Assembly: GCA_943704525.1 (NCBI GenBank)
Contig: CALSCQ010001706.1
Coordinates: 1-25,365 of the forward strand
From: Pigoraptor vietnamica
Taxonomy: Eukaryota > Opisthokonta > Filasterea
Direction: 5' to 3'
DNA: 25,365 nt
A model generated the notes under the pieces. The model saw only the letters and a program-made list of their open reading frames with translations, searched no databases and was not told the origin of the DNA. Position numbers and translations under genes: made by a program. Below, piece by piece: positions 1-10,625 of the stretch. Each line of letters starts with the position of its first letter. Within the stretch, counting starts at the first letter, position 1.

Positions 1-158
1 GGGGGAGGAAGGAGGAATCTGTGCGTCGATCTCGTGCAAATGCGTAACTGCCCGAAATTGCACAATAGCTCTCACACACGTCAAATACCACACGTAGGTG
101 CACTGTACACGCACACACGCACACACTGCGTGCACGCGCCCGCAGAATGGCCACGCAC

Positions 159-1219
159 CCCACGTGCAGCGACGCCCTTTCGTCGGGATACTCTTCAAAG
201 ACCACGTCGTAGACAAACCCGCCCACCGCGCTCGCGTCCGGACGCACCGCCGTCACAATCGCCTCGAACCAGGCGTCCAGGTCCTCGTCCTGTCCCTCCA
301 CCCATTCGCCGATGGCAAAGAGCGGCTGCATCGGCTGCGCGACAGGCGGCGGCTGACGCGCAGGCTCCGATGGGGTGTAGAGGGAACCCCCAGCCACGCC
401 ACGCCCACCCTTCGCTCTTGTCTTCGCCACATCCACGCGCGCGTCCTCTCCGCTCTCCCGCTGCGCACTCCGGCGCCCATACGATGCCAAGAGGTCGTGC
501 ACGTCCCCGATGCGCTGCGCGCGTGCCGTGCTCGGAGACGTGGCGGAGGCGCCCTTGCCCTGCCTCCTCCCCTCACCAGTCGCACGTGACCCACCGCCCT
601 GGTGTGTGCCACTAGCAATGGGAGACGGCGACGCTGCCGACGCAGGCGACCTCCCCTTGACGATGTCCAAGAACGCGCGCACGTGGTCGGAAGAGTCCGC
701 ACGCGTCTTTGGTGTGGACGTCGCAGTAACGGGCGAAGGGTTCTCCATGCCCCACGAGAGCGCGCGCGGCAACACGCGCAAGTAAGGGTCCAGCGTCGGT
801 GTGCTCTTGTCTTTTCCGCGATGAGATGCAGGCGTGCTGCGCGGCGGCGTGCGATGCGCAGGGGACGGCGTGTCCGTTGCCGTCGAGTGCTTCGACGCAC
901 GCGAGGGCGGCGTTTTCGGTGTCCACGACGTGCCGTTACGCGCCGCACTCATGAGAACGTCGGATGCATTGCCGCCACGCGAATTCCCGCCAGTTTGCGC
1001 GGACGATTCGCTTTCGCGCGCTGGGACGGGCGATACGGTCAGGTCGACTATCTGGGGCACGCGAGTTGTTGCTGTTGTGCGATGAACGGCGTCGCGCGCT
1101 TTCTTGTGCGATTTGGGGTCATTCGCCGTGTCTGTGCGCACTTCATGGGACCGTTGGGTTCTCAACAGCGCATCGCTTGGGTTGGGTGTGTCCCTGGCGC
1201 GCGAACGCGGGGACGACAT
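159..1219 (-). CDS. Ser/Thr/Pro-rich protein with C-terminal Tudor/Agenet-like domain, first exon (partial gene)
   Basis: A continuous minus-strand frame starts at the ATG at 1219-1217, with an in-frame TAA a few codons upstream, and runs about 353 codons to a proposed donor GTGCGT at 158-153 (phase 2). Residues 1 to about 295 are low-complexity, rich in Ser, Thr, Pro, Arg and Ala, and probably disordered. They include a short helical block, DHVRAFLDIVKGR, which may be an interaction motif. Residues 300-353 (GEWVEGQDEDLDAWFEAIV, then GGFVYDVVFEEYPDERASL) follow the Tudor/Agenet pattern: an entry residue, a Trp at the strand turn, 'EAIV', then 'YDVVFEE'. Such domains read methylated Lys or Arg, so a nuclear or RNP role is likely by inference. 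The frame stays open to the window edge, but beyond 158 it turns into TG-rich sequence typical of introns here. Downstream exons lie outside the window. The exon is strong; the exact function is unknown. Confidence 0.72.
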
Positions 1220-1448
1220 GGCGAATCTGAAAGGTCGACGGATGCGTTACGCCCAGTGGAGTGCCAAGCGCCGTCAAGGCACAGTTCACGCCATCGCCGC
1301 AAGCGTCTGTCTTCTCACCCACGTGCGAAAGTGAACGATGTCTGTGCAAAGCATGCAATGGTGGTTTTTTGTGTATTGTCGGCGTGCACGTGCCGCGGAC
1401 TGAGCCGTACCTGTCCGAGTAACATGGCAGCTCCCATTCGGCATCCCA

Positions 1449-2895
1449 GTGACTTGGCCGACTACTCCGTGACCGACCGACTGCTGCGCCGGACAGGCCC
1501 GCTGGCGAGCTAGAACTGACGGCAACCACTGACGAACGCTTTAAACGGAAGGTGGTTCTGCTTACGTGTGTGCTGAGAATGTGGCAGTGCGTAACTCATT
1601 GACAGCTCACTGGACTGAGCCCGCACTCGGGACCGTCAGGCCGGCCGCTGTGTCAGAACTGAACTCAGCCGGAGCGGCCCGGTCCCGGGTCCGGCCAGCA
1701 ATGTCCCGAGTCCTTGACTTCAGTTCTACCGGGCGAACTGATCACAGTATCGATCAGTTCGTGAGATGAGGCTCGCAGTATGCGCCGGGCGTTTTCGTGT
1801 CGCTTTCACGTACGGTTCCCGGCACGTCTTTGATGAGGGTGGACTGTACTGGCCCGAACTTTCGAGTCGGACACCGGCGTTCGTTCAGTCTCAGGTTCAC
1901 GGCCGCTCGCGGTCACCCAGTGACACTTGCCGGTGGGCCGTGAGCTCGGTGCCGGCTCTGCCGGCGGATGGGCGCCGAACCGCCGACTGGCTCGCGTGGC
2001 CACTAAATTAAATTTATCCGCCGGCGTCCTCAGTGTTCAGCAGTCGGCCGGCGTCGTTAGTCGAGTTGACCGAGTGGCGGCCTCAGTCCACTGCGACCGC
2101 AGCCGCGTCGGAAATTCGTAATTGACGGATCAGACGAACAGTTTGCCGAACGGCCCGCGGCGATTAGATGAGTCGTCGTGCTCGCCGGGTGTACTGGCTG
2201 GCCGACACACCCGCCTGACTGGCAGTTACTTGACTTCGGCACAGTGCTTCCGCCTGACCACTAGTGTGTTCGTCTGAACATAAACACTATCGCCGACACT
2301 GAACTGTTATTCAACTGAAGATCATCAGTCTGACCAGTCAGTGACTCAGTCGACACGATCAGAACATATCCCTCACTCGACAGCCCAGCGCTAAAGACAC
2401 TCCAGGTGTGTCGGTCGATATTAGTAGCCAAGGGCAACCGGCCTACTAACAGCAACCCTCGCGCCGCACTGAGTAACTCACCGGCCCGGTGGCCGCCGTT
2501 TGCATGCATGGCAAGGTATCCGTCAGTGCCGGACTGAGCTGCTGGAGGAGTGTCTCCGTCATTTCTGAGTTGATTTCCAGACTGTGCCCAACCGGCGCCG
2601 GCTCAACCTGACCGACCGGCGCCTGATAGCGCCGGCGGCGGCCTCAATTCATCGGCTGTCGCTGTAGCTCGCAGTCTATTAATATAACCCCACAGCTTTG
2701 TGCGCCGTCGGTGTCAGATTGTCAATGTGTACCCGGCGGCACTGACCGGCGGCTCTCTCCGTCTCAGTCTCCGACGCGTCCGGCCGCGGCTTCACACTTA
2801 TTGTAGGGCTCACCGTCAGGGTAACGTGCAATACGCACGCTCGCACTGCCAAAGGTCGGGTTATTACCTTCATGTCCCTGGTAATTTTTGTCAGT
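1449..2895. repeat. CAGT/ACTG-dense, low-coding tract
   Basis: The words CAGT and ACTG appear roughly 40 times here by manual count, against about 11 expected for random sequence of this length. Clusters occur near 1735-1765, 2295-2325 and 2328-2360. The copies are not in a regular tandem period, so this is a compositional signature rather than a satellite. It may be an old, mutated repeat family. No gene is visible in it. Confidence 0.45.
2616..2635. repeat. GC-rich hairpin
   Basis: Perfect 7-bp arms (CCGGCGC and GCGCCGG) flank a 6-base loop CTGATA. A second palindromic block, CCGGCGCCGG, lies just upstream near 2592-2601. The function is unknown; these may be remnants of an inverted repeat inside the CAGT-dense tract. 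Confidence 0.5.
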
Positions 2896-3074
2896 GGGGA
2901 TGGATCGTCGTTTTTATTTTGTATGCGATTTCTATGGCAGCTTTTTTTTATTATAATTATTTCGCACCAAGGGCCGAGCGAATCGATGTACGAAGGGACG
3001 AAAAGGGGTCAATTATTCAGTTTCAGTATAATAATTTTGCACCGAGCGGAAAGACGCCTCGGACATTTCGCACC
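2885..3074. promoter_or_regulatory. AT-rich island with three ATTTYGCACC motifs
   Basis: This is the only clearly AT-rich part of the intergenic region. It carries three near-identical decamers on the plus strand: ATTTCGCACC at 2959-2968, ATTTTGCACC at 3034-3043 and ATTTCGCACC at 3065-3074. The first two are each preceded by a TATAAT(T/A)A stretch. It lies 420-600 bp upstream of the EGF/TSP1 start codon, so it could be an upstream activating region. It could equally be a small decayed repeat. Regulatory function is inference only. Confidence 0.35.
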
Positions 3075-3493
3075 TCGTGTCGGGCAATTTCCCAATTGGC
3101 AATACAAAGGGGAACGCGCGATCATGCCAAAAATAAATCTGACTGTGCAGACATGCATCCAAAAGAGGAAAGGGTCGCTGCTCCCCAAGCCGACCTCAAC
3201 GGGGGTGTTAGCAGCATGCAGGCGTTTGTGTAGCCAATCAAAAACCTTTTTTCAGTCCGAAATAAACTGAACAGCAGTGCTGTCGTCGAATGCATAGAAG
3301 ATTCCATACTGTCTCGGCTGACCGAAAATTATCTTCCCAAAGGACGCCTCACGGCAGGCTCGCGTGATAACAGTGAGCATTCGTGGCCCAACGTACTTGT
3401 GTGAGGCCAGTGATGGGATTTCCGCGTTTTGTAAAACGGTGCCCCTTCCGCGCCGGCGGCTGGTCGAGAGGCCGCAGACGCCCACCAACCGAC

Positions 3494-6400
3494 ATGGCGG
3501 CACCGCGTGCGACGGTCGGCGTCATCATGGCGCTAACCATTTTGTCGAGTGTGGCACCAGCGCCAGTCGTCGCCGGCAACTTATGTCAAGTTGTGCCGAG
3601 CTCCGCTGATCAGAGCATGAGCCAATGCGGCATCATCACCCCTGCGATGTTAAGTGGCTCGCCGGCAAAAACGGTGAAGGACATCTTTTCGGCGTGCTCT
3701 AACTTCGGTTCCGACGCATTCATCCCCGCCGGCACCACGGTCACCTATTGCGGTTGCCGCGCCGGAAAGGATTGCCCTGAAACGTACATGGCCGTCTGCA
3801 TGCGCTGCTGCACGGGGTACAAGAGCCCGCCCGACTGCGTGAACATCAACGAGTGCGAGGAGTCGCCGGACAAGGGCGGGTGCGACGCGACGTCGCAGAA
3901 TTGCCAGGACACGGTCGGGAGTTCCACCTGCGTTTGCAAGCCGGGCTTTGAGGAGATACCTGGCAACTCAAAGCTGTGCTCCGATATTCCCGAGTGCGCA
4001 CGCCACAAAGACACGTGCGATAGGGCCATTTCCACGTGCGTCGAACTCGCCCCGGGCTTCCGGTGCGACTGCAAGCCCGGCTACTACCACCCCGGCCCTG
4101 ACCCCAACGAGCAAAAGCTGTGTGCCGACCGAGACGAGTGCGACAAGCGCGCGCCCGAGCACAATTGCGACCCGGCCACGACGAACTGCCGCAACACCGC
4201 CGGGTCTTTCGTTTGCGACTGTGCTTCGTCCGGCTTTGAACGCGTGTCGGATTCCGCGTGCGCCAACATCAACGAGTGCGCGAGAGGCACGCACACGTGC
4301 GACCTGCGTTCGACGTCTTGTGTCGACACGTTTGGAAGCTACACGTGCCCGTGCCTCAAGGGATATCGCGCGATCCCATCCCAGTTTGGGAGCTGCGCCG
4401 AGATTAACGAGTGCGCGGAGGGAACGTCGCACTGCGAGCACATATGCACGAACACGCCGGGGTCGTTTTTCTGCAGCTGCCTGGACGGTTACATCACGCG
4501 CCCCTCCAACAGCTCGCGGTGCATCACGCCCAGGGACTGCTGCGTGACTGTCGGCGAATGCTCCGTAAGTGGCAGATGCCGCGCAAGTTTATTTCCTGGT
4601 GCAGCTGGTTCTTCCCCTCCCCCCAAAACGCCTCTCAAACGCCTCTCAAGCGCCTACTCACTCGGACCACGTTGCAGGTCGACATGTGCGTCGACTACAT
4701 GCTGTCGCTGGCGTTCGAGGCGCGTCTTCACACGGTGGCTTCGCGGCAACAGCTTGCGCTCGCGCGTCTGGACGAACTGTGCAGCATGAAGCGCGCCGAC
4801 CGCGAGACGCAGAGCCTCCTTGCCGAGTGGTCGTGCCGATTGGCCGCGATGCTGCGCAGTCCGGTCGGTCTGGACTACCTCGGCTTTCGCCAGAACGAGG
4901 TGACGCCGCTCGCGTGGTCGCAGTACGACCCCCTCATCGAAGAGTACGTCAAGATTGTCGAGGGCTACGAAGCGAACATCCGACACCTGCAGCAGCTGCG
5001 CACGCTCGGCGTCACGAACGAACAGATGCGCGCGTACATCAGCGGCAGCCTGAAGAACGCCACGAGCGACATTGTCGTCGCGATTAACGACGTGAACCGC
5101 ACGCTGACGGCGAGCCTCGACGCCGGCCTGCGGACGATCGAGTCGCGCATCGCGGAAACGAACCAAATCCTGGTCAACCAGGGTAACCAGCTGCGCGAAA
5201 TCCAGGCGTCGATTCTCGAAAACGGCGCGCTCATTCGAAAGTGCCAGGACGCGATCGAGCAGGTCAGCGAGAAGGTCGACGACCTCAAGACGGAGGTTCA
5301 GCACATCAACGTCGACGCCGACACGATGGCGGCCAAGTTCGATAACGGAAAGAAGGGATGGGATACGGACGGCAACGGAAACGTCAGCCCCTCGGAGCTC
5401 CTCGACGCTATGGTCGACATGCGTCAGCTGCGATCGGCCGCGAGCGATGCCCTGCGCGTGTTTCGAAAGGCGCAGTCGTCGCTTTCGGCAAGCGTGCCGT
5501 GCGAGGTCCTCTTTGATGTCGGGGCGCGCGAGATAGGGCCCATATCGTGGGCCAACCTACACGCCGAGCTGCACATCTGCACCGACGACACGGGCCCCTC
5601 CAAGTTTGAGATGGCGCCTTTCGACGGCATCATCTCCGTCACTGAGCTCGTGAACGGGTTCAAAGTCAAGGAGCTGCTCGAAGACGAGGCGGTTAAGCTG
5701 TGGGACAAGCTGTCGTTCACGGTCGACGGAATTTCGAAGGCGCCCGAGGTCGTGTGGCAAGTCCTCCTCGACACCGGCAGCGATCTGCTGGACAAGGCAT
5801 TTCGGAAGCTGAGCAACTCGATCCCGTCGAAGCAGGTGCGGGACGTAATGGAAAACGTCGTCGGCATCCTCGGCGTGGTCAAGGCGGGCGCGCCCATCGT
5901 GTCGTCTGCCGTGAAGAGTTGCGCGACGACGGCGGCGATTATAGGAGAGTATGGGGGCCTGCCGGGTCTGGCGATTGCGACGGTCACGGGCGACTCGCTC
6001 AAGTGCATTACGGGCATTAGGGACACGATCAAGTTTGTGCTCGCGAACAAGGACCGCATCATACAGGCGGCGAAGGCGGCGGTTAACGGCGTCATCAACA
6101 TCGTCAAGGGTATCGGAAAGGCCATCGGAGGGGTCGTCAAGTCGATCGGGAAAATCTTCGGACGCCGACGCCGGCGGGAGCTCTTTGTCGGCATTCTCGA
6201 CCAGCACGACTTGCCCTATCTGCAGCAGGTGCGCGAGTGGCTCACATCAACGATGTTGTGCGATAATGCGACTGCATGCACGCGTGCGTCATACAGAGGC
6301 GGGTCCAGCACGGACACTGACGCACGCACACACGACTTTCTCACGCGCAACGCACAATATTACGCACCTGTTAAGCCGCGTTTCCGATTCTCACGCGCAG

Positions 6401-7663
6401 CTCTCGAGCGACCTTGATCTCATGAACGCAACGACCATGTCCGTCATGGACATCGATGGCAACATACAGAACGCGACCTACCCGAGCGTCGTCCCAGAGC
6501 TCTCCATCGACGGCGCGCGTTTTGCCGCCTACGCAAAGACCTTTGCCGCAACGCTAGACAACGCCACCGACGCCGTGAGCCCGGAGACGATCGACAGCTT
6601 CGTCGAGCTGGTCGTGACACTCAACACGTACATGCGCGTGTGGCAGACGGAGGCGGTGCGCGGGCTGGGATGGGACAACGCCCGCGTCCTCGACACGGTC
6701 GCCCTCGCGCAGATGACGACGTTTGACTTTGACCGCATGCTCGCGGCGTACTCGCGCAAGATGCAGAGCGTCGCCTTCCGCACGATCGAGCAGATATCGC
6801 GCCAGGTGCGGCAGCTCCGCTACCTCTGTCTCGACAACTCGCTGGTGGCGGACGAGCTGTCCGCGCTCCCGATCACGTCGTCCCTCTCGTCCGTCGACCT
6901 GCGCACGCTCAAGGCCGCCGTCCAGTCGTCGTATCTCAGCTGCCTCACGACCCTCCCCGTCGTGAAGAACACGCGCACGGTGACCCACGAGTTCACCGTC
7001 GACGACGCCCCGGACAGCTTTGCGAGCCTCCGCACGACCGGCACGGCCGTGTTCGTGGTCCCCGTCCCGCCCACCTCTCGCTTTGGCCGCGCCCGCCTCG
7101 TCAGCGCCTCGGTCTACGTGTACCCGGCCACCATCGACGACCTCACGCCGAGCACCTTCGTGCAGCTGGACTTTTGGAAGCTGCCTGCGTCGTACTTTTT
7201 CGACTACGCGGGCGCCCGGTGGCCCTTCCTGCACACGAAGGCGTCGGCGTCGTTCAACTACCAGGCGACGACGTGCGCGCACCAGTCGGAGCCCGTGTTC
7301 GACGACAACACGCGCGTCAGTTACAGCCCGTACGGTCCCTGGAAGGTCCGCCTGACGCGCCCGCAGCCCGTCAACGTCACGGCAAGCCGCATTCGCGCAG
7401 TCCGCTTCCAGTTTGTCGTCGCGTTTGCGCAGGTGGATGCGATGGGGAGCGATCTCGACGTCATGGAGCAGCTGAAGGCAGACACGAACACGTGCCCATC
7501 GAGTGAGTGTGCCGGACACTGCAAACGCGGCTGAGTCTTTCGAAAAGTTTTGCGACATGGTAGTCGTGTGAAAATTCTCGTCGTAAGTTCGTGGGGTTGT
7601 TCTTGTGTGCTTGTGTGTGTGTGTGTGTGCGTGTGTGTGTGTGCATATGTGTGTGTGTGTGTG

Positions 7664-7696
<33 letters not shown>

Positions 7697-10255
7697 GTAT
7701 GTGTGTGTGTGTGTGCGTGTGTGTGTGTATGTGTGTGTGTGTGTGTGCGTGCGTGTGGCGTGTGCGTATGTGTATGTGTGTGTGTATGTGTGTGTGTGTG
7801 TGCGTGGGGGGTGGGGGGGGGTTGAGTGTTTGCTGCGATGTGTGTGAGTGCAGGTCGATTGATTACGTCCGGCACGCAGATTGCGACGATACCTGCGCCA
7901 CGTGCACGGGGTCGGCGGCCACGCGGTGCCTCACGTGCGCGTCCAGGCTCGTGAAGGCGCTCAACGGCACATGCGTCCCGTGCCCTGCGGCAAAGTATTA
8001 CGACGCGCTGACGGCCTCGTGCCAGGGTGGGGCGCTTGCTTGTTGTGTCTGCACTTCTCACTTTCTCACTTCTCACTCGGAGTAACACGTGCAGACTGTT
8101 ACGCGCCCGCCTGTGTCCGCTGTACGGGTGCGCTGCCCTCGCAGTGCACACAATGCGCCGGCAGTCTCACTCTCGGTGACAGCGGGTGCGCCTCAACGGG
8201 CTCTTCTTCCACTGCCCCTGCAAGCAGTGCAACGCCCGCGCCGTCCTCTTCGGTCGGCACCGGCGGCAGCATCTCGATCGCCGCGCAGAGTCCCACCCCC
8301 GCTGCGACGCCATGTGCCGCGACGACTGTTTCCGTGACGACCACCGTCACGGTCCCTGCTACAACGACGGCGACAGTGACCGTGACCGCGCCCACAGTAA
8401 CGGTGACGGCGCCTCCCGCGCCGCCGCTCACTGCGACGGTGACTGTGACGGCAGTTGCGACTTCCACGGTCACGGTTACGCCGTTCTCGACACCCCTGTT
8501 GCCTGCGCTGGGCGCCGTCTGCCCCGGGGACCCCGTCGCACAGAGCAGTTGCTTCGGTGAGTAACGCACGTCACATGGGACGATCCGTGCGTGTATGGAA
8601 GGTTCTGAACAGCCACCTCTCGTGTGTGGCCGATTGCCGAGATCCCGTGAGACTCAAGCGCGCATGTCACGCGTAGGTCTGACGCTTGCGGTGGCGGCGG
8701 ATGCCAAGACGGTTCGCTTGCAGCGCGTGAATGGCGCCATCGAGAACTGGTGTCCGTGCGCGGGCGGGTCTTGCGGTGCACCCACAACTGCCGCGTCGTC
8801 CTCGAAGCAGGCGGCGACGAGTGTCCCGCCCACGCCAGGTGCGTGTCGTTGGTTTGCACGTTTCGTAGCGGTCGAATGCCGTCAGTCGTATCTGTGTAGG
8901 GATGTGCGTCTGTGCACGCGTGCGTGTGCGTGTGCGTGTGTGTCTGTGTGTCCGTGCGTATGCCGCTTCCTGCGTGCGTCGAACCTCACCCTCCACTTTT
9001 CGTCCGCGCAGTCAATTGCGTCGTCACCGAATGGACAGCGTGGAGCGATTGCACTGCGCTGTGTGGACAGGGCCAGCAGACACGCTCGCGCACCGTGACG
9101 ACGCCCGCCGCGTACGGTGGCACGTGCGTTGCCCTTGACGAGACGCGCGCGTGCAACGTGGCTGCGTGCGTCGACTACACCGTCACGGCGATCACGAGCG
9201 CCGCAAACGACGCAGGGACCTCCGCGAATATCACCGTGCGGGTTGTGGGGTCGACGGGCCTCTCGACGCCGCCCATTACGATCGCCGGCGGTGCGTCTGC
9301 GAGGGGCGTCGCGAGCGTGTTTGCGGCGGATTTGCCGGACGTCGGAGACGTGACCATGCTCGTGGTGTCTGTGGGTTCGGATGACGACACGTGGCACTGC
9401 GACGCTTTCGTGGTCGCTGTGAAGGACGCGACGGTGGTGTTTTCGTGCGGCAGCAAGTACATCGACCGGACGCCCGTCTCCCTCTTGTCGCCGTCGGCGC
9501 GCGGTGAGTATGCCTGTCGTGTGCGATGCACGTGCGTTTGAAAAGCCGGAAATAACCCACCGTTTTCCCTTCTCCATCCGCTTTCCGTCTCTTTTTTGCC
9601 TACGCTTTCAGTCGACTGCGCCGTGACGGAGTGGACGCCGTGGTCGCGCTGCACGCGCTCGTGTGGCGGCGGCACCCAGTCGCGCGTGCGTAATGTCACG
9701 AGGGATGCGTCGAACGGCGGAGCGGCCTGCCCGAACCTCGTGGAACAGCGCCCTTGCAACGTGCCCGCGTGCCCTGGTGAGCCTGATTTTGCGAGTGTAT
9801 GTGCGCACACACGCTCTTGTCCACTCGCTTGCACGCCCACGCTCTACGACCACACAGACGCGGCAGACAAGCACAGGTGTGGCGTTGTGTTTATTGACTT
9901 ATCGCTTCTTCGGTTCCTTTGCGCAGTCGCGACGTACACGATCACCGTCGTCACAGCGAACGTCGCGGGCGCCGGCACCGCGGGGGCCGTCAACTGCATT
10001 GTTCTCGGCGAGTTGGACGACACGAGCGACGTCATGAACGTGGCGGGCTCCCTTGCCGCGGGGACGACGTGGAAGTTCCAGCGGTCAGGCAGCAAAGTGA
10101 CGGCGATTACGGGCCTTCTCGTGCAGGCCGTCCGCGCCGCCGACCCATGGACGTGCGTGTCCGTCGCCGTGTCCGGTCCTGGAATGCCCGCTGTTACGTT
10201 CCTGTGTCCCGACACGCCCATTGCCGTCGACTTTGTGCCCCTGCGGCGCGCTTGA
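3494..10255 (+). CDS. Large secreted mosaic protein: EGF-like x5, EF-hand loop, Cys-rich region, TSP1-PLAT x2 (nine exons, complete)
   Basis: Exons: 3494-4564, 4678-6228, 6401-7502, 7880-8026, 8095-8556, 8677-8838, 9012-9503, 9612-9776 and 9927-10255. They sum to 5,481 nt (1,826 aa plus stop). Introns 1 and 2 are phase 0; introns 3 to 8 are all phase 1. The ATG at 3494 opens a signal peptide (MAAPRATVGVIMALTILSSV...). Residues ~118-340 hold five EGF-like domains, most with the Ca-binding opener (D)INEC. Residues 358-874 are mainly helical, with a canonical EF-hand loop (DTDGNGNVSPSE, 586-597), an amphipathic Gly/Ile/Lys segment and an R5 run at 853-857. Residues 875-1241 look helical, then beta-rich. 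Exons 4-5 are Cys-rich (growth-factor-receptor type), followed by a TV-rich stalk. Residues 1499-1717 and the C-terminus form TSP1-PLAT-TSP1-PLAT. No C-terminal membrane segment is visible, so secretion or matrix/cell-coat attachment is likely. The ligand and role are unknown. Confidence 0.85.
7611..7810 (+). repeat. (TG)n microsatellite inside intron 3 of the secreted-protein gene
   Basis: About 200 bp of interrupted (TG)n with TGCG and TATG variants, followed by a G-rich run, lies inside the 377-bp intron 7503-7879. It makes this the longest intron of the gene and opens spurious Cys-Val frames. Confidence 0.95.
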
Positions 10256-10388
10256 ATCCGGTCGCGATTAACGACCCTCTGCGTCAGCGTAACTTCGTAT
10301 TCTTACTTTTTTATTTATCTTTCCGTCGTGTGTATATACGGTTGCTTTTGTCTCACGGTCGGCCCAGTCAAGCGCGTGCGAGTGTGTT

Positions 10389-10412
10389 CACTGTATGTAA
10401 AAGTCGGGCCTG
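10389..10412 (+). repeat. Left terminal inverted repeat
   Basis: 24 bp, identical to the reverse complement of 22491-22514. It begins CACTGTATG and ends GTCGGGCCTG. That last block resembles the subterminal motif, so the transposase-binding site may extend into the TIR. Confidence 0.93.
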
Positions 10413-10545
10413 CGCGATCGGACTTTTTGGTCGGACTTGGGTTGGGTTGTCGGGCCTGAAAGCTGGCCAAATCACAAAATTTTTCAGTTCGCTCAGGTCC
10501 GACTCAGCGGACCTGAAGCCCCCCCATCGACCAACCTGAAGTTGC
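10413..10545 (+). repeat. Left subterminal motif cluster
   Basis: Related motifs are GTCGGGCCTGAAAG (near 10449-10462), AGGTCCGAC (10495-10503), GGACCTGAAG (10509-10518) and CCAACCTGAAG (near 10531-10541). They share a (T/G)CGGRCCTGAAG or CAACCTGAAG core that also appears at the right end. Clustered subterminal repeats bind transposase in CACTA-type elements; here that role is inference. Confidence 0.6.
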
Positions 10546-10568
10546 CAAAAATAGCACGCGTTGACACG

Positions 10569-10603
10569 ATGAAAAGCCACGCGGTCGCACAACATCTTTT
10601 CAT
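10569..10603. promoter_or_regulatory. Inverted repeat ahead of the plus-strand transposon gene
   Basis: Perfect 8-bp arms ATGAAAAG (10569-10576) and CTTTTCAT (10596-10603), with a near-copy ATGAAAGG at 10616-10623, lie 23-57 bp before the first ATG. The arms could be an operator-like binding site or a 5' leader hairpin. No experimental analogue is known to me. Confidence 0.35.
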
Positions 10604-10625
10604 GGTGTCGCCTTTATGAAAGGAA

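Larger units (their letters stand above)
1220..3493. other. Divergent intergenic region without a convincing gene
   Basis: This stretch separates the minus-strand Tudor-like gene from the plus-strand EGF/TSP1 gene. Short frames occur on both strands, but none shows domain features, splice-consistent continuation or balanced composition. It must hold both promoters. It contains a CAGT/ACTG-dense tract (about 1449-2895), a GC hairpin (2616-2635) and an AT-rich island (about 2885-3050), each described separately. A decayed mobile element is possible, but I found no terminal repeats or coding remnants. Confidence 0.6.

Noticed and set aside
253-948. Arg-rich minus-strand frame and several Arg/Pro-rich plus-strand frames in the first 1.2 kb
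   Set aside because: They overlap the better-composed minus-strand frame 1219-159, which has a domain-like end. Arg-rich readings are typical shadows in GC-rich DNA.
1560-2700. Several 60-80-codon frames in the intergenic region
   Set aside because: Short, compositionally random, and without splice-consistent partners or motifs.
4565-4677. Reading through intron 1 of the secreted-protein gene (frames crossing 4565-4677)
   Set aside because: Both flanking frames are stop-limited and lose Cys spacing; the GTAAGT...GCAG intron joins them in phase 0.
7550-7847. Cys-Val repeat frames over the TG tracts (also 22640-23015 and 23115-23370)
   Set aside because: These are translations of (TG)n microsatellites inside introns.
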